A stretch of 64,000 bases of DNA, from NCBI GenBank assembly GCA_016802295.1, contig JAESIW010000020.1, forward strand, positions 2,432,120 to 2,496,119, written 5' to 3'. How positions within the stretch are numbered: the stretch's first letter is position 1; every line of letters starts with the position of its first letter. The notes beneath the pieces were generated by a model. It ran no database searches. It was given only the letters and a program-made list of their open reading frames with translations, and was not told where the DNA came from. Source of the stretch: Brachionus rotundiformis (lineage: Eukaryota; Rotifera; Eurotatoria; Ploima; Brachionidae). This document shows positions 25,636 through 37,383 of this stretch, in pieces. Position numbers and translations under genes: made by a program.

Positions 25636-28600
25636 TTATTGAATCATATTTTCATCATTAAAAATCCCGTTTTCGTAATTTGGCGAATTTTTGCTACGCT
25701 GTTTTATAATGGGATCGTTGGAAGAAAAAGACGACGCAGCCGACGACCCCGAATCATTATGTCCATTCGAATTGGCACTGCTACTTGAAGTGCAACTAGC
25801 CAAAGAAGTATTGACCGTAGTATGACCATGCGGTATGCCTTGGTTAATCACAAAATAACTTCCCACAGTGAACAAGCTGCTAGAAGTGCTGCCCAATGAC
25901 GAGCCAGGGTTTATAGTCAGCAAATTCTCACTATTTTTGTTGCTGGATATGGCGATGGCTGATGAAGCACCGTGGTTCAGGCCGCGCGGGTTCATCTCGC
26001 TCATTGCATCAGCTAGACATTCAATCAACTTATCTCCATTTAACTCATTAGAATTCAGACTTCTTTGGCTTCCGGCCGAACTACTCGAGCCACACATTAT
26101 AGGCATACCCTCTTGATAACTACCAGCACCTATATCTATACAAGTCGGGGTTAAATCAAAACTTTTTCTTATATTCACCGGCAAAGTGGAACTGTTGAAT
26201 TTTTTGGTGCTCAAATCCAAGCTATTGAGCTCAATGTCATCTGATAGTTCTATATTAGATGATTCATTATCAAGAACACTAGAACTGCCTGCGTTTATTG
26301 TACAAGTGCTTAAACTAGAATTAAAAGTTTTAAAAATAAATTGAGGACCCATGAAAAGACGACGATGCGGGCCTAAATGAGTGTTGACTTCAATCATTTT
26401 AATCCAATCGCAGTTTACAGTGTTTTGTCCGCTGAATGAAGTAGCTGTGACAAATGAAGTGTTGGGTATCTCGTAGCTGGATTGTTTGGATAAAGCAGAA
26501 CGAGTGGGCAGGTTCTTCATTAAAGGGTTATCAGAGTGGATGGGATAAGGTACTTCATCATTTGATATGAATCTATTAAGAGGCCATTGAGCTTTTGGAG
26601 TTATTCTAAGCACTACTGGAGAGTCATTGCTTGGCTTGGTATTTTTACCACTATCTATAACTACATCCAAAGCATACTCAACTAAATTTCCATTAACATC
26701 ACTAATTACAAATAAAGAATTAACCGGTTTTAATTTCAAAGGATCATGATAGCTATTTTTTAAAAAAGCACGTGGCTCGGCAAATATGGACACTGCATAG
26801 ACATTGTCGTATTGGATCATGTTAGATGTGTTGGAAGCCAAATAAGAAACGTTTTCAGTGACCATTGCGGCCGAGTGCAAGGCTGATATGGCAATGTTTC
26901 CTGATGCCTGAGAAGGCAAATTAGTGGTGACTGGCACATAGTCAAGCAGTGAATTAGATGAATTGGATGATATGACTGATGAGTGAAATGATGAGTTGGT
27001 ATTTGGTTGTTTTAATTGTCCATATGCTGGTATCATAAATGGTTCGAGAAAATTTCTTAATTTTGGGTTGTTGGTCAGCTGAGTTGGATTTGACTCAGAA
27101 TCGTCAGTCTTGAAAACTTCACTTTCCGAAAATCCAGACGTTCGCTGGTGTTTTGATGTTTTGTTGGCAACGTATGGTTTTGAATGTGTTCGAGCGTTTA
27201 CTATGCCACCATCGATATTAATGGGAAATATGTGTGTAGTGCCTCGTTTAGTGCTTATTGCCAACCACCGACTGTCAACAGAGAATGAGATATCTCTAAC
27301 TTTGGCACCGGTATCTCCACGATACAATGAGTACAAATGTTTTATGTTGGTGCGAGTGCATTTAAATGGATTCGGATTTATTTGAAATACATTAAAGTAT
27401 TGGCCTGAGCAGTCCGCAGTGACCAGAAGTCTTCCATTAGGATTGAATTCTAGTGCATATATGGGCTCTTGATGTGCCAAAAAGTGACCAATAATCCAGT
27501 TTTGTTTCTCATGGTGCAAATTGAAGCCTTGGTGGTACGAGGCGGATAATTTTTTAGTATCAATTATGGTGCATATACCATTCCTAAGTTCATCTTTGCT
27601 GTCATGACGTTTTTTGCCATGGGCTAATCTAGGGCTATGAGCAGTTGTTGATTGATTTGAGCTTGATGGATTTTTGTTTTTAACCATTGAGCTAACCACT
27701 GATTCACTTATTTTTGCTAGGCCTTTTGAAATACTCTAAAATTTATAAATTATTAAATTTTAATTTCAAATTAATTTTTAATTACTTTTGCTGTATTTAA
27801 AACAAAAGCGGTGTATGACTGTTCCACATCGGTCGAAACGCCTCCCATACTTCCGAAGATACCATGATACTTTTGGAAAAAAATTAATTAGTTCACTTAT
27901 ATTAACTTAAACTAAAAAAATATATTTTGTTTCAAATTTTAACTATAATTAATAGAATTTTAATAAACTAAAAAATAATTCTCTATTTGACCAATGTTAA
28001 TTTAGAATTTTGGAAAAATCCTAGGCTTGAAACAAATTTACACAATATATTCACTTATCTTACTGATTAATAATTTGGTTATGAATTGTAGCAAGTTTTA
28101 TTTTTATTCAGCAAAAGATACTAGAGTGGTACCACAATGGAACAGATTGCCTGATAGTGTTGTAAATCCACATCCACGAAATTCAATGGATATGACTGCT
28201 CAGCTCCACACTGCCAAAAAGCAGTAATAGGCTCTGACACGCTTGTTGGAATGTCGCAGCAAGAACTACTAACTAACTAACTTTATTCTTGATTAATAAT
28301 TTTAATAATATTATCTAGTTGAATTTTCCATACAGTTTACTTAAAAATCAGTTTTCTAAATTCACTCGCTAAAAGATATGTCTATTTAAGATATTATCTT
28401 AAGTTTTTATTTTTCCTGATTAAAATTGAAAAAAAAATTAATTTAAGAGAAGATCTAATATTGATTTTAAAAAGCTTGAAATAAAATATGAAAAAAAATA
28501 AATTTTTGAATTTAGAAATTAGCTTAAGCTTAAATTTTTTTAAATAAAGTTATCAAAAATGTTTTTTAAATACTTTATTATCAGCAAAAGCAATCCATCG

Positions 28601-29458
28601 GCTGCCAAGAGCAATGGGGTTGATCAAATTTCCAGTCGAATTACTTATTTGAGAATAACATGTATCAATGCTAAATTGGTGCTCGAACCTCACTAAGTCA
28701 AATACGTCAATCCGATTATAGCTATTCACACATAAAAAATCTGCATTGGACTTCAAATCAATGATTATTCCATCATAAATAATTTCTTTTAAACATTCAC
28801 CAGTGACCAAATTAGTAAAAAAAATTATATTTTTTCTACTATTGGTAGAAATGTTCGAATGAGTTGAGCCAACAATTGTTGAAGGTGTTTCATCATCGAT
28901 AAAGTTAAGTATAGAGCTAGGATCATGGGAAACAGCTGGTTGGGAAGCTTCCTCATCAATACTATATTTACAAACAACTAGCAGTAATTTTTGTTCATTT
29001 TCACATTGAATTAGTTTAACTTGATTAATGTTGGGTTCGCGAACAGAAAGCGCCTCGGTGGCCGTTCCATCCAGTTCAATTGACCAGACCGAGTAGCCTG
29101 TTTTGTAGCCAAGGATCAAAATTATGTTGCTGTTGGAAAATTGAGAACCAGTTCGAGCCAAGGCATAGCGTTCAAAATGAAGCCATTCTATTTGCTCTTT
29201 TACTTCATTGGGAACATTTAACTCATTCTGGTTGCTAGTCTGATTGGTACTAGGCGAGCTCTGTTTATCCGCTCCCACATAATCATGAATAAAAGTTACC
29301 ATCGAGCCGACTAGGCTTTTCTCATTGACCGGCTCTGGTCTCACTTTGCGATAGCTTTTCTGCGACATAACCGGTGAGGGCTTAGGTTTATTTGCCGTGT
29401 TTAAATTTATTAAATTTTCTGTCTTAATTGTTAATTCGTCTAAATCAATTGAATACAT
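25636..29458 (-). CDS. BCAS3: BCAS3 microtubule-associated cell migration factor homolog
   Basis: Three exons on the minus strand: 29458-28574, 27869-27786 and 27735-25636 (1022 aa). BCAS3 is a WD40-type beta-propeller that acts with PHAF1 at the phagophore and in cytoskeleton-linked cell migration. Diagnostic stretches are VNEKSLVGSMVTFIHDYV, QIEWLHFERYAL, ALGSRWIAFADNK (end of exon 1), HGIFGSMGGVSTD (exon 2), FLAHQEPIYALEFNPNGRLL, GAKVRDISFSVDSRWLAIST, RGTTHIFPINIDGG and, in the BCAS3 domain, EVNTHLGPHRRLFMGPQFIF followed by LADAMSEMN. The loops are enlarged by Ser/Asn-rich insertions, as is usual for AT-rich genomes. The 704-nt first intron carries a LINE fragment on the opposite strand. 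The start is the only ATG preceding the conserved block. Confidence 0.93.
28085..28310 (+). mobile_element. LINE 3' end (reverse transcriptase C-terminus), in BCAS3 intron 1
   Basis: The plus strand encodes KDTRVVPQWNRLPDSVVNPH and ends LHTAKKQ-stop at 28227. The R-V-V-x2-W-N-x-L-P-x2-V-V pattern is typical of the last residues of jockey/CR1/RTE-like reverse transcriptases. It is followed by a short GC-richer 3' UTR and tandem ACTA repeats near 28270. The copy is 5'-truncated and antisense to BCAS3. Confidence 0.65.
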
Positions 29459-31191
29459 TTTGTTAAACCATTATCTAAATAATGACAAAAATTAAGGGCG
29501 TGATAAGAAAAATATTTGCGTAATTTTTAAAAAAAGATATGAGACAGTGTCAGATTTATTAAATTTAAAAATTTTTTTGCTCAAATTTTTTAAATAGTTG
29601 ACGCGAAATTAAATTAATTATGCTAATTGTTGTTAAGATGGCAAATTCTTTTGGAAAACGTGACCCTTGGTTGTGTCATTAAACAGGATGATGCACCAAC
29701 AACTCATAATTTAAGCATATAAATAACCTTATCTAATTTTAGAATTTTTTCAAAAATTAAATTCTCAAAAAACTAAAAAAAATTTAATTCTTAAAACATG
29801 GAAAAAAAGATTATTAAGATTTTTTGTTTCTAATTAACAGCTAGATAACTGAATATGATTAAGTTCTAAACAAAGTACAGCCATTAAAAGTCATAAATAG
29901 AAACCAAATTCGAAATAAATATTTTTTTTTTGCATCTTTAACTCATGTGGATATACTCGACCAGAATTATGTCTTAACCATAATATTTAAATCAAACTGT
30001 TCTTAACATTTCTTTTTGTTTCTTTATAGTTTAGGATTTTACCAAACTGAACCAGACATAATTTTAAAATAAACATTTGAATGCGTTTAAGATTAAAATG
30101 TTCTACACATTAAATTTACTATCATTTGAATTGTTATAAAATAGATTGATATTAATTGATTTTATCATTCATTCGATCTATGCTTACTAGTTTGTTAGAA
30201 CAGGCTGTAGTGTAAATTATTTATTTTTATGAATGAAAAAATTGATACTACATAAAAACATAATTGCTTTTTTAAAGTTAATTTAATTAAATAAATTTAG
30301 GGAAAAAATGAACATTTTTTTAAATTAGAAAGTTGTTTTTTTTGTTAATGTTAAAATCCAAAATAGTATTAGGAATAGTGTAGTTTTAGACTTTACTAAA
30401 TGAATTATGCAATGTAAAGCTTTAGACTTAATAATAGATATTTGTTAAAGCTAAAATTAAAACCCTTATTAAGAACCTTTAATTTACTTATTAATTTTAG
30501 TCTTAAAAGATGCAAATTTAAAATTGCGTATTTTAATTTATTTATTTTCGTTCTAGATATTATTAATTTTTTAGCATAATTCGATCCAGGCAGCAAGTTC
30601 GTGGCTTAAATGAATTTTTTTCTGTATACTTATTTCTATGTCTAATTATAATTTTATACTAAATTTTGAAATCCTCAAAATTTTAAACTGAATTTTTTTG
30701 TTTAAGCTAAAGCTTTATAAATTTGAAAAAAAGTTAAATAAAAAATTATGGAAAATTTTGATATATCAAATTAGATGGTTAAAATATCATAATTGTTTGT
30801 CATAAACAAAATAAGCAAAAAAATTCTGTGTTAAGAAAAATTTTATTTATTCACAGTCAAAAATAAATAAAGGAATATTTCCAGTACAAATGCTAATTTA
30901 TTTTTTAGCGCTAAATTTGAAAATACAAATAATTAAGTTTAGAATTAATTATTAATTAGAATGTGTTGAAAAAAATTTTTGAGTTTAACAAAAGATTACA
31001 ACTTTGCCTAATTAATTTTTGTAATTTTTTGGGTAATTTATTACTTTATTTATAAAAAATTATTTTTTTTTTCAATTAAATATTTAGGTAGAACAGCTGA
31101 TGCTAACTCAAAATGCAAAAGTTAATTTCCAAATTTATCTAAATAAAAAAAAGAGAATTTATTTAAATAAATTTTATTCTTTATTAAATGC
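29459..31191. other. Intergenic, no gene seen
   Basis: 1.7 kb AT-rich region between BCAS3 and the transporter pair. Only short random open frames are present. Confidence 0.5.
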
Positions 31192-32622
31192 TTACAAATC
31201 TAAATTAGCAATTTGCTTGTCTTTTGAAAAAGTTAATGTGGTAAAAAGAGCAAAAGATCCAGCAAAAAAGAATACAAAAACTAGTGGATAATTTGAAAGC
31301 TGAGTACAATAAAGGGAAGAAAAAATGGTGTCATTATTTAATGTAGCTAAACATTTGTCTGCAATCAAGCCAATCCAATATGGAGTGGAACTATCACCAA
31401 ATAGATGCAGTAAAAATATCATCATTGAATTTCCAGTGGATCTTAGTTTAGGTTGAATGATATCTAAAAATATATTTGTTTCCATTACCCAGCAAAAATT
31501 AAAAACTATAAACATTATCAAATAGATAAAAAGAGTTAAATAAACATTAATTTCAATTGTAGCCAAATACAAAAATATTAAAAAACTCGAGCCAAGAAAT
31601 CCGAAAGTTATTAAATAACAATCAATAGCTTGATATGATTTATTTTTTAGAAAAATTGACAGTTTGTATGAAATTATAATGCCGCCAACACCTCCAAAAG
31701 ATTGAATCAAAGAGTATACCTTTTTTATTTCATCTATGTTGTATGATAATTTCTTATAACGTAGCGAGTAATCAATCAAAGTAGGTGACCACCAACTGAA
31801 ACCACTCAAGCCACCTATTCCAAGTACCCAACTTAATGATAACAAAACATAAGTCTTATTTTTCAATAAAATTTTTAAATCTTGCATAAATGTTGTTTTT
31901 TCATTTGAATTATTTGTAACATCCGAATCTGTTCTGTGCCTTGGTTCAATATATCCAAAAATAATCACTAAAAGTACAAGTGATAAAAAAAAAGGTGTGA
32001 CTCGCATCGAAAATCTCCAGTCATCCGGTTCAATATCTTTGGATAAAATTCCAATTAAGTAAGACAATCCTATACCAATTGGTGGTCCCATGCAAAAGAT
32101 AAGGATAACTCTATTTTTACTCGTGGGACTATTTATAAATCTATCCCCAATTATAGGGACAGCAATTATTTCAAACGATGCTGTGGCAATGCCAAACAAG
32201 CATCGACTCAATACAAATAGATAAAACTTGTCTGCAGGTGTGTACGAGCCGGCCAAAGTGCTCGATATCCACAGGACCAGACTGAACACAAGTAAATATT
32301 TGCGATTTATTCTGTCACCAAGATAACCATTCAAAGGAGAAAAGCTCATATAGCAGAGTAAAAAAGCTGTTTGTAGCAAACCAGCTGTAGATTTGTCCAC
32401 ATTGAAGTACTTTTGAACATCGATTAGAACCGAGCTTACTATAAAGCGGTCTGTCACGTTCACTACATTTAGGGCACATACTATAAATCCGGTAATATAA
32501 TTTTGGTAATTACTTATAAAAGATTTGGAAGCTAATTTAGAATTTTTATCATTTGATTCATTTATTGGCTGATTTATACTCGAATAATTTGAAGTTCTAG
32601 CTAGATCATTTTCGCTAGACAT
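31192..32622 (-). CDS. MFS transporter, protein spinster homolog-like (copy 1)
   Basis: Intronless minus-strand frame of 476 aa; ATG at 32622 (the frame opens two codons earlier at a TTG). It is a major facilitator protein with about 12 hydrophobic segments. Spinster-type features are NVVNVTDRFIVSSVLIDVQK before the second helix, the loop motif GYLGDRINRKYLL (MFS motif A), SRCLFGIATASFE, SWWSPTLIDYSL and, near the C-terminus, LRSTGNSMMIFLLHLFGDSS followed by PYWIGLIADKC. Spinster proteins move lysophospholipids or sphingosine-1-phosphate out of lysosomes or cells; the substrate here cannot be read from sequence. A paralogue lies 905 bp upstream in the same orientation, and the two share an identical tract at 32170-32462. 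Confidence 0.88.
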   Translation of the reverse strand: MSSENDLARTSNYSSINQPINESNDKNSKLASKSFISNYQNYITGFIVCALNVVNVTDRFIVSSVLIDVQKYFNVDKSTAGLLQTAFLLCYMSFSPLNGYLGDRINRKYLLVFSLVLWISSTLAGSYTPADKFYLFVLSRCLFGIATASFEIIAVPIIGDRFINSPTSKNRVILIFCMGPPIGIGLSYLIGILSKDIEPDDWRFSMRVTPFFLSLVLLVIIFGYIEPRHRTDSDVTNNSNEKTTFMQDLKILLKNKTYVLLSLSWVLGIGGLSGFSWWSPTLIDYSLRYKKLSYNIDEIKKVYSLIQSFGGVGGIIISYKLSIFLKNKSYQAIDCYLITFGFLGSSFLIFLYLATIEINVYLTLFIYLIMFIVFNFCWVMETNIFLDIIQPKLRSTGNSMMIFLLHLFGDSSTPYWIGLIADKCLATLNNDTIFSSLYCTQLSNYPLVFVFFFAGSFALFTTLTFSKDKQIANLDL

Positions 32623-33527
32623 TGTCAAATGATATAAATTATTTTCTTTCTCGTGATTTAATTTATTTTAATATGTCTAAGTCTTGATAATTATTCAGTT
32701 GGTTTATGAAAATAAGCTCCTAATTTATTATTTTTAAAGCAATTTTTTTAAAAAGAGAAACAAATATCCTATTTAATTTTATTAAGCAAATTTACAATAA
32801 TTGATAAAAAAGATAAATTTAAAATATAATCATTTTTTTAGCTAAATGAAAAATACTTTTAATGAAAAAATTGAACAAATTAAATTTAAATATTTCAGTT
32901 CTTATTTAATTAATTATATTATCTAATAAAGAAATATTTTCATTTAAAAATATTTTTTTATCAATCATAGATAAAAATTGATTTGAATTTATTTAGATCA
33001 TCAAGAGCTAATTTAAAAAAAAATAATTATCATTGAAACATATTTTTGACAATCACATATGTTTTGAATGTATTTTATAATTCTGTGTCTATTTTATATT
33101 ATTAAATTATTACTAATTATATATGATTAGAAATAAAAAAATCAAATGTAATTTTTTGATTTATTAATGAGCAGAAGGAAAAATTTGTTTAATTGATATA
33201 AAATGAATTTGTTTTTATATCAAAAAGAGTATTATTTCGCAAAACTACGCTATTATTTTTGATTAATTGTAAAGAGCTCTTCTAAAATATATAAATAAGA
33301 TTAAATTTTTATGAATATTTGAAATTTTATTTATTTTATTTTATTTGAGTAAACTGCCAAATACTAAGTATTTTTTACTTTATCAATCTTTACGATAAAA
33401 ATAGGCTAAACTTTTAAAAAAATTTAAAATTTCAATTTTTCTATAAATAATTTAAATAACTTATCTTAGATTAAATAAAAAATAAAATTACAAATACTCA
33501 ATCATGATATAAAACATATTCTTATTT
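32623..33527. other. Intergenic between the tandem transporters
   Basis: AT-rich 905-bp spacer; nothing recognisable beyond presumed promoter and 3' UTR sequence. Confidence 0.5.
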
Positions 33528-34983
33528 TTAAAAATTTCTTTGTACGTTTTGTTTATCGTTTAAAAAGGTAAATGACATAAACAATGAAAAAGTGCCTGAA
33601 ATAAAATATAGAAAAACCAATGGATAGATTGAAAGAGTGCTGCAATAAAGGAGCTGGCTCATTGTATTTTGACTTTTGTACTTCAAACATTTGTCTACGA
33701 TGAGCCCGACCCAATATGGACTTGCACTGTCACCAAACAAATGCAGCACAAATATAATCAACGAATTGGCTGTTGAGCGAAGATTCGGCTGAACTATATC
33801 CAAAAAGATATTTTTTTCCAAAACCCAACACAAATTAAAACAAACTATCATAATCATATAGATATATAAACTAAAATAAGCATTGAAATGAATAGTTGCC
33901 AAATAGATAAAAAGTAAAAGACTTGAAGCAAAAAAACCAGCAGCCATAAAATAACAGTCAGCTTTGGCATACTTAATTGACTTGCGTTTAAAAAAAGCAG
34001 ACGCTTGGTAAGGTATTAATAGGCCAAGAACGCCACACATAGCCTGTAAGATAGAATAAGATGTTTTAATATCATCTAAATTGTACGGTAATCTTTGGTT
34101 TTTTAAAGAATAGTCAATAATTGTTGGTGACCACCAGCTGAAACCAACATAGGCTGCTAAATTAGTTGTCCAAGTAAACATAAGTAAAATATACGTCTTT
34201 TTGGTAAATAAGATTTTAAGATCATCTAAAAAATGTTTGGAATTGTTACGTTTGGTGATGGAAAAATGTTCTTCAGTTGAATCTAATTGTTCTATACTAA
34301 TTGAGTCTCGTTCTGGTTCTTGGTAACCTACAAATACCATAATTAGAACTAAAAAAGTGTAGATTGGCGTAATTCTCATTGAAAATTTCCAGTCTTCAGG
34401 ATATGCATTTTTAGACACGATTCCAATTAAATAAGACACTCCAGTTCCCAATGGACTTCCAAGGCAAAATATAAGCAATACTTTGTTCCTAAGCTTTTGA
34501 TTATTCATAAATCTATCACCTATAATTGGAACTGCAATAGTTTCAAACGATGCTGTGGCAATGCCAAACAAGCATCGACTCAATACAAATAGATAAAACT
34601 TGTCTGCAGGTGTGTACGAGCCGGCCAAAGTGCTCGATATCCACAGGACCAGACTGAACACAAGTAAATATTTGCGATTTATTCTGTCACCAAGATAACC
34701 ATTCAAAGGAGAAAAGCTCATAGCAGAGTAAAAAAGCTGTTTGTAGCAAACCAGCTGTAGATTTGTCCACATTGAAGTACTTTTGAACATCGATTAGAAC
34801 CGAGCTTACTATAAAGCGGTCTGTCACGTTCAGCACACTAAGAGAACACAGAATGAATGCAGTGAAAAATGTTTGATGTTTTTTCTTGAATTTTTCGAAT
34901 ATTTTGCTAAATTTAAATGTCTCCTCAAGTTGAATTTGAATATCAGTAATAAGTGGTCGAGTCTCATGCAAATCCTGAATCAT
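33528..34983 (-). pseudogene. MFS spinster-like transporter (copy 2), frameshifted
   Basis: The paralogue of the gene at 31192-32622 starts at the ATG at 34983 (MIQDLHETRPL). It reads correctly to AFLLCYE and then loses frame near 34720, where copy 1 has TATATG and this copy has TATG, a 2-nt loss. The rest of the protein continues in another frame to 33528 with all expected segments (GYLGDRINRKYLL, SWWSPTIIDYSL, LRSTANSLIIFVLHLFGDSA). Apart from this one break the gene looks well kept. It may be a young pseudogene or carry a sequencing or assembly error. The break lies inside a tract (34542-34832) otherwise identical to copy 1, while flanking coding sequence is clearly diverged. Confidence 0.75.
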
Positions 34984-35720
34984 AATAAAATTTTTTCTTT
35001 GTTTAAACAAAATTAAATTAAAAAAAAAATTCTAAAACGAGGTTTCATTCTTTTAAGGACACGCTTTGATCTCGTGACATAAAAGTTGGATTAATTTTCA
35101 AACAGCGTGACTTATTAATTTTTCAACATTTAAGTTTATCTCTTCTACAATAATTTGAAGCTTAGTGCAAAGTTAAAAATTTAGATAAATTTCAGTTTAA
35201 TTGTTCTCAAAAAGAAAATGTAAATTATAAAAACTCAAATAACAACTTAGCATAGGGCCAGTAGAGTATTGTTAAGATGTTGGTCAAGAAGTTAATTGTA
35301 TTAATTCATATTAATTAATGGACATTAAAAATAAATCAAAAATTTTTTTTTCATAAATTTTTGAATCCAAATTAAATAAAAGATGCAATTACATATTTAC
35401 CCATGTTAAATTCAATTTTTTTAAATTACAAGCAATTGTCAATTTAAATTTGAAGTCTAAAATATTTTTTTCAATTTTTCTCTCATTTTTAGTAATCATA
35501 AGGATTTTAATTATAAAATAATCAATCAGTTTAGGTAAACAATCTTTAAAAATAATAATACAGTAAAGATTGTGAGTAATTTATTAATAATAATAGATTT
35601 ATTAGAATAGGAAATAAAAATTATTTATATTTTGTGTTTAATTTATTAAAATATAGCTAGATACGATATAAATATTTTAAAAAGTTAAAAAATTTTCTAT
35701 TTTTTTCCTTGAAATTTTTT
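34984..35720. other. Intergenic, with a copy of the next gene's first exon
   Basis: AT-rich. On the minus strand at about 35390-35500 there is a diverged copy of the promoter, ATGGGTAAATATGT first exon and donor of the gene at 35721-36832. No downstream exons accompany it. Confidence 0.55.
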
Positions 35721-36832
35721 CTATAACACTTGGAATAGATCAGTTCTAACTAAAAAAATATTTTCCTCAAAATAAAAACCTTTCTGGCGATATTTTTCTA
35801 AAAACTCGTCAGCTGGTGTATGATCTTCAGCTATCATACTTCCACCTTTATAGAACCATTCTGAACAATAAAATGAATTTTTTGCATACAAAAAAAGTAT
35901 TTTACATGGCTCAAGATCATATGTATTTAGAAGCTGAATTCTATGACTGTTCGATTTTGGAAAGTTTACATAACTGAAATTTATAAAAACTTGTTTATTC
36001 TCAAAAATGATAGTTTTTCTCGCCATAACGCCTTGAGGAGCAATGAATCCCTAAAAAGATAAAATTTTTCTATACAATTAAATTATATCACAATAAATTG
36101 TAACTTACTAATTGATCAAATGAAGTGCTTCGATATTTTTCATTTAAAAATGAGTTTAAGAAATCAATTGAAGGGTAAAAGTATCGGCCTGTGTATATAT
36201 ATATGTCAGGTGATGTTATTTGTCCATTTAATTTTGTAAAGTATCCACCAGCAATGCAACAATGTTTAAGACTTTCTCTATTTACTATATTTTCTAGAAT
36301 TGACCGACAAGCTAACTTATCAAAGTTAAATTCAACTTGGTAATTAGTTTCCAATTCTTTAGAAACAATTTGGGCTTGAGAATTATATTTTAAAAATAAA
36401 AATTAATGGAATATTAAATAAAATCAATTTTTTAAATTCCCTATTTATTAGTTTAATAATTTAACTTAAATCTAGAGTTAAATAGCTTTTGATCATTTAC
36501 TTTTTTTGATTATTCTTAATCAAATTTTAAATTTCATACGTCCTATTTAAATTTAAAAAATTGATTCAAATTGTAAAAATTTAATAAGATACCCAATCCT
36601 GACGGACAATCTTCCCAGTCCGAATCCGAATCTAAAATATAAAACTTTAAAATTTAATTTCTGATAACATAATTATTGAGTTCTAAATTTTAAACATTAT
36701 CAAAATAATTGTTTTTCTCAGCTGATGACACTTTTATTTTATTAATTCTTTTTTTAATTTACCTTGTCCTATTATCAGTATCCAAATATTATTTTATTCA
36801 AAAAAAAATAAAAAGTAAACATATTTACCCAT
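35721..36832 (-). CDS. Unknown protein, 212 aa, weak nucleotidyltransferase-like motif
   Basis: Four exons on the minus strand: 36832-36829 (only ATGG), 36631-36593, 36374-36109 and 36050-35721. The join gives an acidic start MDSDSDWEDCPSG, then NFDKLACRSILENIVNRESL, KHCCIAGGYFTKLNGQ, SPDIYIYTGRYFYP and a C-terminal half ending RTDLFQVL. The spacing AGGYFTK...SPDIYIY recalls the G-G...D-x-D motif of nucleotidyltransferase folds, but the second Asp is Tyr, so an active enzyme is doubtful. I do not recognise the family. Frames close exactly through all joins, and the same first exon occurs in two extra copies nearby, which supports the 4-nt coding exon. No signal peptide or membrane segment is seen. 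Confidence 0.6.
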
Positions 36833-37252
36833 GTTAAACTTGATTTTTTAAATTACAAGCTTATGTCAATTAGAATTTGAATTCTGAAGTTAAAATAATT
36901 TTGTTTTATATTTTTCTCTTATTTATAATTTTAAAATGATTGGGCTTAAATTGCTTGCATACTATTGCATTTAATTAAGTATATTCTTGATTAAATCGTG
37001 TTCTTGAGTGAATAAAACCTCGTTTTTTGTAATTAAAATAGTGAACACATTCACTTGATTAAATGCAATAGTATGCAAGCAATTTAAGCCCAATCATTTT
37101 AAAATTATAAATAAGAGAAAAATCTAAAACAAAATTATTTTAACTTCAGAATTCAAATACAAATTGACAATAGCTTGTAATTTAAAAAATCAAGTTTAAC
37201 ATGGGTAAATATGTTTACTTTTTATTTTTTTTTGAATAAAATAATATTTGGA
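36781..37252. repeat. Inverted repeat around the 5' end of the NTase-like gene
   Basis: Arms 36781-36977 and 37056-37252 are inverted copies with a handful of mismatches, separated by about 78 nt. Each arm contains the promoter-proximal region, the ATGG first exon (36832 minus; 37201 plus) and part of intron 1. Confidence 0.85.
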
Positions 37253-37383
37253 CACTATAAAATAAACTTTGATAAGTCAGCCTGTCGGTCAATTCGAGAA
37301 AATATAGTAAACAGAGAAAGTCTTAAACATTGTTGCATTGCTAATGGATACTTTACAAAACTAAATGGACAAATAACATCACC
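37201..37383 (+). pseudogene. Inverted truncated copy of the NTase-like gene
   Basis: The plus strand starts ATGGGTAAATATG like the parent gene. It follows intron 1 to about 37252 and then jumps directly into exon 3 sequence (NFDKSACRSIRENIVNRESL, then KHCCIANGYFTKLNGQITSP), where similarity stops. The splice acceptor and exon 2 are gone, as are the 3' half of exon 3 and exon 4, so it cannot make the parent protein. Confidence 0.75.

Noticed and set aside
26960..26990. Hammerhead-ribozyme-like core (CTGATGAGTGAAA)
   Set aside because: Lies within BCAS3 coding sequence and lacks flanking stems.
34687..34800. An intron explaining the frame change in transporter copy 2
   Set aside because: No donor/acceptor pair fits; alignment to copy 1 shows a simple 2-nt loss inside otherwise identical sequence.
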